Assembly: GCA_009760855.2 (NCBI GenBank)
Contig: WPIO01000006.1
Span: 10,037,001 to 10,101,000 of the forward strand
DNA length: 64,000 nt
Direction of reading: 5' to 3'
From: Cristatella mucedo
Taxonomy: Eukaryota > Bryozoa > Phylactolaemata > Cristatellidae
In this document: positions 55,850 to 64,000 of the stretch, piece by piece
Position numbering within the stretch: the first letter of the stretch is position 1
How the letters are laid out: every line of letters begins with the position of its first letter
Translations under genes and position numbers: made by a program
Notes under the pieces: generated by a model
What the model was told of the DNA's origin: nothing
Database searches by the model: none
The model's input: only the letters and a program-made list of their open reading frames with translations

Positions 55850-56105
55850 AATTTTTATTTAAAAAAAATTCGGTGTAAGTTAAGCTATTCTAGAACTTTT
55901 TTGCCACATATATATATAATGTGGCAAAAAAGTTCTAGAATAGCTTAACTTACACCGAATTTTTTTAAATAAAAATTTATAAATTTATATATTTATATAT
56001 ATTTTTAAATAAAAATTTAAAAAGTTATATATATATAACTTTTTTGCCATATATATATATATGGCAAAAAAGTTCTAGAATAGCTTCACTTACACCGAAT
56101 TGTTT
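55850..56105. repeat. palindromic AT-rich element with a partial second copy
   Basis: 55855-55982 is a nearly perfect palindrome: arms of about 60 bp (TTCGGTGTAAGTTAAGC...AGAACTTTTTTGCCACAT) around a short TATATA centre. 56034-56105 repeats the inner part of the arms around a second (TA)n centre. No coding capacity. Confidence 0.85.
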
Positions 56106-56167
56106 TAGATATATATTTCTAGATATATATTTTTTAGATATATATATATATATATACATAGCTGACT

Positions 56168-56301
56168 AGCTGACTAAACAGCCTCTTTTTGTATAGCGAC
56201 AGAAGAGCCTTTACGGCTATCACCACCGCTTGCCGTGGCGATAAAGAATCGCCCACCGCAGGAATCGAACCCACGACCTCGGGACCGAGGTCGTGGGTTC
56301 G

Positions 56302-56302
<1 letters not shown>
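56168..56302 (-). mobile_element. SINE family 1, truncated at the B box
   Basis: Minus-strand copy with hairpin, body and CAGGAATCGAACCCACGACC. The head is replaced by the TA/GT microsatellite. Confidence 0.75.

Positions 56303-56396
<94 letters not shown>
56303..56396 (+). repeat. compound (TA)n(GT)n microsatellite
   Basis: About 11 TA units followed by about 35 GT units. Confidence 0.97.
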
Positions 56397-56397
<1 letters not shown>

Positions 56398-56689
56398 ATG
56401 TATCTATACTTTTGATGTAACTACATACGAATGCCTATAATTTCAAAGCGTGCGTTTCAGAGCCGTATCGTGAGTTTTGTAGGCCCCGCCTATTTTCGGT
56501 TTTCTACCCCTGCATTCAAAGTTGATAGTTTGTTTTGAGTTCTTTGTTTATTTTTATTAAAAGTATATACGGATTGACAATAAAATCGGAATATCTCGCG
56601 TTCTCAAAGAGTAAGACGACGAACTCTGTGGCTCGCGAAAGCCTTGATCAATTTAGTTAAATCAAGCTTAGCACTTAGTTAATAATATT

Positions 56690-56935
56690 AATACACTTGA
56701 ATAAGCTCCCTCAGAGAATGCATTCTCTTTCATGGCGCTTTACGTTTTCAGCAATGGAAGCATGATTGAATGGTTAGTAGTAGCATGCTCAATAAACAAT
56801 AAGAATCACATGGTTAGGAGTGGCATGCACAGGGTCAGCATGCATGTGTGATTAATGTCAGCATGCACAGTATCAGCACGCATAAGCACATCAAGGACGA
56901 ATCACAGGGACCCACTAAACGCTGTGATGAATAGT
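56690..56935 (-). mobile_element. LINE family A 3' end
   Basis: Minus-strand tail (TGAATAAGCTCCCTCAGAGAA) and 3' region up to CACTAAACGCTGTGATGAATAG. It abuts the second hAT relic. Confidence 0.7.
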
Positions 56936-56939
56936 TCTT

Positions 56940-59462
56940 ATTGCAAGGATATTGTAGATTATCCACAAAGCCTCTCATGTGCCATATTTGAGCTTCATTA
57001 GGACTATTTAATGAGCTTAAATAGGATTCGACAAGCTTCAATTTAGAGAAACTACACTCTCCGCTACAAAGCTGATGAGCATTTAAAGAATATTTCGTAA
57101 AGCAACCATCACATTCGGGAAAATCTACGTGATGCCAGATTTCAGACATAATCCACCACGCCACGGCGTACTCTCCTGCACTCGGGTGAAGATAAATGCA
57201 AAAGTGACCGAAGCACTTCTGCTAGCTCCGTCTTCTCGGTGTCCACCATGACAACTTCATCTTCGGTATGTGGTGTTAGCGCGGCGGACACAATAGCACG
57301 ATGTCCCAGTGACTTCTAATGTCCCACCATTTCAGTGTAGGAATTCGTTAAAGGAGTTCTAAGATGCCGCTGTGCATGCTCTTAACCTGGCAAACCGTTC
57401 ACCAAGAGAGACCAGAGCGACGTCGATTACGCGAAAGAATAACTTCACTCATGTTGTGCAAAGCATCGACGAGAGGGTCGTCTTGATCTTCATATCAAAA
57501 CTCGGCGCTCGGCTTACGTCGGCGCCTTTCAGCTGGCATCTCGACTGGTATGTCTAGTTGTTAGCCTGAGTTTGTTACCACAGTGACTGCTGATTAGAAG
57601 GTATTGTCAATTTTTGGAATAGCTAGGTAGCCAGCACTTCGTGACTTGAGTATCTTTCTGACCTTGTTGAGATCAACTAGCAGATCATGTCGTATTATCA
57701 AATGCAGTACGAAGAGGAAAGAAGCAGTTTCTCCTGCTGATGCGTTCACCTCAGAATACGGTTTGGAATCTTTGCTTTTGGAAGCATCGTGAATGCTCAG
57801 CAGCGCTGCATGGTTGTCCTTGGTTTGGAATCAAAGCGCTTTTACAAATGAAATATCGCGTTCCCAGCAAGTATATTATGGATATTTCTCAGTCATGGAG
57901 GAGAGCGCTATTAGAGCGTTCCATCTAGAAGTTGATTCCAAAAAAATTATACGTTCGCTTCAAGTAACCGAAGAATGATTCGGCCATTACTGAAAGCTTG
58001 CTGCATCCCAGAAAAAAGGGTTGAGGCCGTGACTAGTGGAATGCAATTAAAATGCTCGCGGGATCTTTAGAAGTCGTGCTTAAACACCGGAATATTTGCC
58101 TTTTACGTTGCTGCCACTGCATCCGCTTGGCCTATGCAATTCGTCAGGTTCAGACCTCAGACCTGAGTGAGCTCCACTAACAGTGACTCAAAAAAGCGTC
58201 TCCACTTATGTCATCCACTCTCAGAAATCCGCTAAAGAACTCTTTACCCTCTGCGCTGTGCTTTTTTAAGTTCCGTGAAATGAAAAATCCTGGTCATTTG
58301 CTTGTGGTGGCTGGCATCTGACGCCCAATTCAGTATAATACTGACGTTTATGGCACTCTTCCTTCCTGAGATTCTTAATCTCTTCCAAAATGGGATCTGA
58401 ACTGAGACTGGTCAATTCATTTTTAACTTTTGGGCCCCGGGTATTTGGTAGCTGCTTTTGCATTTTGAATGCGCCGTTAATGTTTGACTATTGAACTTCG
58501 CCAAGGAAATTTCCGTTTCCGTGAATGTAAAGCCTATCAAAATTATCACGAGAGGCCATATACTCGATGACAAAAACCATATGATTTCTATGAAGCGTTC
58601 TATAATGCGGTAATGAGCCCTGTCTTTTTTCAACTAAAATGAGCTCGTGTTTGTCATCGGCTGAGCCTGTTTAATGATGCAATGTATTCTTCAACCTTCT
58701 TCCGGTCCATCTTGTGCTGCCGCCTGTGGTCCCTCGGCTTCTCATGCCCCACGGAGGTAAGGTAAGGCCAACTGCTGAGCCTTTGGACGCTCGTCTCATT
58801 TTTGTCCCACCAAGCAACTTGCTACGGAAACCGTATATGGCATCCTGCCGTTCGGAATACACCAGCCTCGTTTATAGTATCTTTTCTAATTTTGGAAGAG
58901 TCTTAAAATATAAGTCCAGATTGCATATGCTTTCTTCTTTTGATTTGAGAAATGTGCAATCTTTTACTTCGAGAGCTCCAAATTAAACAATATCAATACG
59001 TAAACCATCAGATATACTTGCTGACCAAGACGCCGAGTCATTAGGGGGAGTATTTACTTCTACTGGCACCAGCATGGCTTGGGCCCCTTGAAGCTTACTG
59101 CCGGAAACAGGTAGAGCTTGCTGGCAGCAATCACCATCTGAGCAATGCACATTCCCTTTCGCAGTGGAAAATGTAGTTACTTTTTTGGAGTTTTCTTCGC
59201 ATCCATTCACTTCTTTTTCGTGTTGCTTTGTCCTTTTGGTCTTCTTCAGTCTTTTCTGTGGTTTGACGTTGACTGAAATCAGATTCAGGCAGAAATTATA
59301 TGGATTGTAACATAAATTAATCAATTGCTTTAGCGATGCGTTTGCTCCCGTACGGTATTTTGTCTGGATTTTTGAAATTTTGTACACCAAATGCATGTTT
59401 CCAATACGACATTTCAGATCTGTAATGTAGCAACAAACATTGTGTATCAACTGACCAAACAT
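56940..59462 (-). pseudogene. hAT transposase of the DUF4371/TTF type, heavily decayed
   Basis: On the minus strand, scattered segments follow the order of ZMYM1-like (TTF zinc finger, DUF4371, hATC) transposases. They are an N-terminal region with NDSASWSASISD (about 59.0 kb); a YSERQDAIYGF segment in place of the TTF finger (about 58.85 kb); HRNHMVFVIEYMASR and GNGNFLGE (about 58.5-58.6 kb); VKNELTSLSSDPILEEI (about 58.4 kb); a SHGLN.FF.DAAS-like core piece (about 58.0 kb); and a C-terminal CSGECSFSKLKLVESYL (about 57.05 kb) matching the hATC dimerisation helix. Many stops and frameshifts separate them. No terminal repeats were identified. The family call rests on these short matches and their order. 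Confidence 0.55.
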
Positions 59463-60235
59463 GTATTCACCTAAAAATATTTTTGAAATTTTAGAGAGAA
59501 CCTTAATAGTCTAATCATTGGCTATTCAATGCAATTTAAAATACTTTCTAATAAATCTGTTTTCTAAACCACAACTTTGTGCCCTTTAAATATCCAAGGT
59601 CCCCAGCAGCCACAAGATTTGCCGGGCTCACACAAAGGCACTATAATATTTGCTCTAAATTCAAAAGATTAGGCAACTGATGAACGAAAATAACACTCCT
59701 TAAGGATTCTGAAACTAGGCTAACCTATTTAGGTTACAATTGCCTAAGTGCTGTAAGAGAAACTGTGCCTCTCTTAGATGAATTGCGATTAACTGACATG
59801 AGCAAAATAAAATTGAATTTTTATCATTGCCTAAGTAAACTAACATTTCCCACACTCTAATAGCATAGCTAACTAGAGCAGACCTAATTAATCGTCAGTG
59901 CTTTACAACCAGTGCACAACTTTAAAAATGTACTTTCGTTCATGCAGGGCACCGGAAGCCAGAGCAAATTTAAACGCAGTGATTTAAAGCTTCCCAATGA
60001 GCATTGACAAACATTCTCAATAGCTCGATCGGTAGAGAATAGGACCGGTAATATTATTGTTTCGGACTTGCTCTGCGCTCGGGATGAAAATATTTTCTCG
60101 GTGCTCTCCCGCGATCGACTGCCTCCGGTCGCTCTTCATTTTGAGCACTCTGCAATGATAATATGCCATTTTTATTCACTCGTAAGCAAGTAAAAGAAAT
60201 TAAATATGCTTAGGATGCACGTTTGCAAGCCGAAA
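59463..60235. other. intergenic, nothing assigned
   Basis: No supported gene or repeat. Confidence 0.4.
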
Positions 60236-60311
60236 GTGGAGAAATTTTTATATATAAATATATATATATATATCAATTTATTTATAGTAACATTTTTGAG
60301 ATACATTTTTT

Positions 60312-60440
60312 CTTTAGGGTTTAGGATTTGGGAATGTGATTTTGGGAGAGAATTTAGAGTTTAGGATTTAAGACATAAGGTTTAGGGATAGCATGTTTTT
60401 TAGGTAACATCTATTAGGGTTTTAATATTTACGGTTTAGA
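60312..60440 (+). repeat. degenerate TTTAGGG/TTAGGG-like repeats
   Basis: Three consecutive heptamers read TTTAGGG TTTAGGA TTTGGGA, and further isolated TTTAGGG, TTAGGG and TTTAGAG units follow over 130 bp. Confidence 0.4.
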
Positions 60441-60444
60441 GTGC

Positions 60445-60512
60445 CGATATGAAGTGCCTAGGTAGAGATTGAGTTCACTGAGGGCGCTATATCAAATGTA
60501 GTATTACTATAG
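60445..60512 (+). mobile_element. LINE A or SINE 2 tail fragment
   Basis: GAAGTGCCTAGGTAGAGATTG...GAGGGCGCTATATCAAATG is an isolated tail hairpin. Confidence 0.6.
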
Positions 60513-60514
60513 AG

Positions 60515-61920
60515 AATAGGACTCACGTGTAATAGATGCTGTTCGCCGTATTGAAATTTTTGCAATGGATATGAGCACAGTACCCATTACCGAATGTTAA
60601 ACCTACTATGCCAAATTATCCCTATTAGAATGTATATTCATATATAAAATCATCAGACTCTTTTTATGATTGCTATTGGCGTAGTGGCCATCTCAGGATC
60701 TATATCACAATTTGCAAATGTAAATCGGCACTCCGCTCCACAGCAACATCACTGCTGTCTTCGCTCGCTGAAATTCTTGCCTTGAACAAAAGTAAAGAGG
60801 TAAGCATCGCATTTCTCTATCTCTCGGTCGTATTTGACATCGTGAACTATGAAATCTTGATAGGCATCCCTTTGCCGCTCAGAACTCAACGGATTTGTAC
60901 CTTGCCTCCAGGGCTATGAGGATTTTTGTGGTGGCCATGACTTTTGGGGGCTGTTTGCCCACACGCATATTGTAACAAGCGGTGCTCTTGGTTGTGGGGT
61001 GTGCCTTAATAATGTTCTTTTTGGAATTATTACGCTAGGAAACTGAATATTTTTCTCCTAGATTGTACGTATTAATCTCAAAATTCTTATGAATCAAAGT
61101 GTATAATTGCAATTGTTTCCGTAAAATTTGGCTTTTTAGACCAGACAGTGATAAATTTGAAATTTACGAATTTTCCATGAGAACAAGAACGAGTCTGTCT
61201 GCGTTTCATACTGACTAAAAATACAAATAAATCAGAATTACCCAGAAAATGCTGTGAGGAAAAGGTGATTGCATAGCTTCTTTTATATTTGGTTTTAAAA
61301 TTATACTTCACTGCTTTGTAGGACCGTACAGAAGAGAGAAAGAGTGGTGAAATTTGCTATGCCTAAGAATTTTGCGGGGAGCCAATTGGCCGCTAAAATA
61401 ACTGCTGTAGCTGCATCTTGGACCATTCTAACTGCCGGACTGGCAAGAATGCAGCTGCTATGTCATACTCTCAACCTGACCGGCAAACACGCTATCAACT
61501 TTTAATATGCACAAATGCTGCTTTTAGTTTGGCTACTGCTCACAAGTAAAAAAGTGCTTTGCAGAAATGCATCCATGCTATTGGAAAAGGCGTTCAGTGC
61601 AGGGTATGAGCTTGAGAAGCGATGCAGAAACTCAAGCTCCTGCAGCGTGGCTAGACAGACTGGCAGACAGCTTCAGCTTCAAGGTAATTTAGTGTGCTGC
61701 AGGACAATGCGTGACGCTCGCTCTCGATTTGATAGTCGACTGGCTAATCGCGACTGGCTCTTTGATGGCCCAGCATGGTTGATTAACTAGACATCCACAA
61801 AAAGTCTCAGTCTTATCGGGTGATTGCTTTACCGTGGAAGCTTGTGCAAAACATTGCCATGCAGACGGTGCTCCTAAATTGATAGCTAATCCGTTTTCGG
61901 ACATTCACCCTGAATGCCAT
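60515..61920. other. intergenic, nothing assigned
   Basis: No supported gene or repeat. Confidence 0.4.
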
Positions 61921-61924
61921 TTAG

Positions 61925-62090
61925 TGCACCCCGTCTATAGCTCCACAAAGAATAAGTGTGTGCTAAGTCAGAGACTTTTCTGTTTCGCTAAACTAAGCCT
62001 CGGCCACTTTTGGTACGCATTCTGTAGCAAACAGACTTCATGTCACGTTGAAGCTGCGGGTCTTGAGGAAAATGCTGCTGCCATTTGCAT
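61925..62090 (-). mobile_element. LINE family B 3' fragment
   Basis: Minus-strand CGTCTATAGCTCCACAAAGAA and CTTTTGGTACGCATTCTGTAGC. Strongly diverged. Confidence 0.5.
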
Positions 62091-62091
62091 C

Positions 62092-62590
62092 GACTATGGC
62101 CTTCTTTGGCTCCAGCCTATCTCTCAGATCTACTCCCCCACCAGGCCAAGCATCGTACCACCCGCTTTTCGGAATCCAATAGTTTACCAATACCTCGTAC
62201 AAACCTCAAATCCTTTGGAGACCGTGCATTTAGTTTGTATGCTCCCAAAGCCTGGAGCTCACTCCCGACTTGGGTCAGAACATCCCCTGATTTGACCACA
62301 TTTAAAAAGAGCTTAAAAACACACCTATTTAGGACAGCATTTAGTGGGTCTCGGTGATTCGTCCTTAATGTGCTTATTCGTGCAGACACTGCATGCTGCC
62401 ACTAACCACACTTGCATGCTGACCCTGTGTATGTCACCCCTAACCTTGTTATTTATGCTGTTTATCGAGCTTGATATTACTCACCATTCAATCGCGTTTC
62501 CCTTTGCAGCAAATGTAAAGCGCCTAGAAAGAGATTGAGTTCTCTGAGGGTGCTTTATCAAGTGCTTTATTAATATTTTTATTATTAATG
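62092..62590 (+). mobile_element. LINE family A 3' end
   Basis: The plus-strand region with [21 protein letters not shown] coding and a complete tail (AAATGTAAAGCGCCTAG...GAGGGTGCTTTATC) followed by an ATT-rich run. It ends about 50 bp from the poly(A) signal of the CLCA-like gene. Confidence 0.75.
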
Positions 62591-62641
62591 CGGTGGTGAA
62601 GCTCACTTACAAATGATCGCTGGCATTATCCCAGCAGCTGC

Positions 62642-62647
62642 TTTATT
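62642..62647 (-). terminator. poly(A) signal AATAAA
   Basis: AATAAA on the minus strand, 33 bp after the CLCA-like stop codon. Confidence 0.6.
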
Positions 62648-62679
62648 AGCTTGCCCTTTCTTCGAGGACATGACAGTTT

Positions 62680-63074
62680 TTACGACTTAAAATTCTTCTT
62701 CTGATTGCGAATTCTTCTGGCAAGCATGAAGATGGTGATTAAAACTCCAACAATTAAGATTGCAGCTGCCAAGGAGAGACCAATGATCAGAGCTAGGTTA
62801 CTCGGAGTACTAGCCATGATAGGAGCAGATGTCAACTTGGTGGTAACTATGTTCGAAGGAAGTCCGGGATTATTAGCCGAGTCTACAGCTACAATTCTAA
62901 AGGAAACAAACGTGCCCTTCTCAACACTGATTACGATTCTTTCTAAAGTGTTTGCCTCAGACGGTTTGCTGAGATTTCCATTGACAACTTCATCATTTGT
63001 GACGACAGTGGCGTTCTGAAAGTCGTAGTATAAGTCGGTGTAATTGCTTGAACGCTTTAGCACGTAGTGATGAG
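62680..63074 (-). CDS. CLCA-like protein, terminal exon
   Basis: CLCA proteins are secreted or membrane-anchored metalloprotease-like regulators of calcium-activated chloride channels. The exon follows a strong acceptor (AATTTCTCTTTGCAG) and runs 130 codons to TAA at 62680. It begins HHYVLKRSSNYTDLYYDF, corresponding to the HKYIIR...LRDKFN start of the fibronectin-III-like C-terminal domain in vertebrate CLCA. It continues VISVEKGTFVSFRIVAVD and GLPSNIV, matching the IAIQAVD...SEISNIA segment. It ends with one membrane helix (NLALIIGLSLAAAILIVGVL) and a short basic cytosolic tail, so this protein is probably anchored. The upstream exons lie beyond 63.1 kb and were not found before the window edge. 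The exon is intact. Confidence 0.82.
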
Positions 63075-63079
63075 CTGCA

Positions 63080-64000
63080 AAGAGAAATTACAAAGAGTCA
63101 TTTTTCACCTTACTACGGATGAGTTATTTACTCATTATAAAAATTAGGTCAGAGTGCCCAGGTCAATCTACCAATCGAATAAGTTCGTATTGAATCATTG
63201 CATTCAGGTCAAGCTGATTGCTTTTAATTGCTGCTTATGTAGAAAAATATAAAAGTTCACATCAAAATAGGGAAGTAATAAGAATACGAATACTGCACCT
63301 TCTTAAGTTAAAACATTAGTGGCTGCACACAAGTACGCTCATTTTACCTAGAAAATATTAGCCAATATACCACTTATATTTTTTTAATGTGTTGAGTTTG
63401 ATAATTATGGACTACACCAGTAATTTCCCATATTAAAGTTTTTTCTAAGCGTAAACCTCTTTTCAAGCACCGTGGAACGCTACATCGTAGATCTTATATT
63501 ATTCTGTTGCTGTGTTGTGTAGTGCCGTTTAGTTTAAAAAACTGATGTTCAATGAGCCCTTTTTTATAAAAATACTGCCAGCTGAAGTTGTTATTAAAGT
63601 TTTTATCGGGCCAAATTAGACTAACCTAATACGCCAACAGACGGTTAAGAGTGACCTTACAGGAAGGATCCCATACTAAATATGGCAACGCTGACATGAG
63701 AGCGACCTAATAATCGTGTCCTTAAAAATGGCTTCTTTGTGAGTTGTTGGAGTTATTCTTCTATGTCCCTTTAGCCCTGGTCAATTTCTGAGTAGTAAGG
63801 AATTCCCAAAATATCATTTTTTTATTATTTTTATGAGAGCAATCTTCATAAGGCAGTTGGTAGAGGACATCAAAGAGAGCGACTACCTCAATCTTTGCTG
63901 TTTAAAAATCTTGGACGATAACAGCCTGCAATCTTCAGCCTAAAATCCCTTGAAATCTCCTTTGGCTGAATACAACTTTTATTTGCATATGTAAACTGCA
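63080..64000 (-). other. CLCA-like intron, nothing else assigned
   Basis: AT-rich sequence. No preceding CLCA exon recognised up to the window end. Confidence 0.5.

Noticed and set aside
19690-56302. tRNA genes at the GGTTCGAATC-type sequences
   Set aside because: Each is followed by a shared body and tail and lacks a foldable anticodon arm. They are SINE heads, not tRNA genes.
56189-56440. ORFs with Cys-Val repeats over the GT microsatellite
   Set aside because: Artefact of the (GT)n run.
1-64000. CRISPR arrays, operons or bacterial genes
   Set aside because: No spaced direct repeats or ribosome-binding-site pattern. The introns, LINEs and SINEs show an animal genome.

Overview
The window is animal nuclear DNA, probably from an aquatic invertebrate, although the species cannot be named from the sequence. 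The evidence is exons with consensus splice sites (a TMEM242 orthologue, the last exon of a CLCA-type gene, and an unrecognised gene of acidic/basic exons), AATAAA signals, L2/CR1-clade LINE debris, tRNA-derived SINEs, hAT transposons and many microsatellites.

Layout. 1-255 is unannotated flank. 256-2986 is a hAT (Charlie-like) DNA transposon with terminal inverted repeats and a broken transposase. About 2987-15305 is a sharply AT-rich, gene-dense block that I read as an endogenous Polinton/adintovirus-like virus. It carries a zinc-ribbon protein, an adenain-type protease, a protein with a phospholipase A2-like domain, an HNH endonuclease with an AP2-like DNA-binding domain, a hydrophobic structural-type protein, two repeat-containing fibre-like proteins, several small accessory proteins and a protein-primed family B DNA polymerase. 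Most of these genes are broken by stops or frameshifts. No major capsid protein, packaging ATPase or integrase was recognised. Many of the genes start directly at a TATAG motif that lies against the ATG.

15.3-24.2 kb is mostly LINE and SINE debris, including an L2/CR1-type reverse transcriptase at 19.9-21.5 kb and a CpG-rich stretch at 22.05-22.9 kb. 24.8-30.3 kb holds two exons of TMEM242 on the + strand with a poly(A) signal. 30.3-36.9 kb is intergenic with old LINE fragments. 36.97-39.18 kb holds three exons on the - strand coding a highly charged, low-complexity protein. 40-56.3 kb is a repeat-rich region containing a tandem segmental duplication (43.8-48.6 kb and 48.7-50.4 kb) whose first copy was enlarged by nested LINE and SINE insertions. 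It also contains a 189-bp SPIN-like hAT MITE and a palindromic AT-rich element. 56.9-59.5 kb is a second, very decayed hAT (DUF4371/TTF-type) transposase. 62.68-63.07 kb is the terminal exon of a CLCA-like gene on the - strand with its own poly(A) signal.

How the parts work together: the viral block encodes replication (polymerase), virion maturation (protease), possible membrane penetration (PLA2-like and hydrophobic proteins) and attachment (fibres). It is now a fossil. LINE family A, which has a 3' hairpin and an (ATT)n tail, shares that tail with one SINE family, so the SINE probably used the LINE's machinery.
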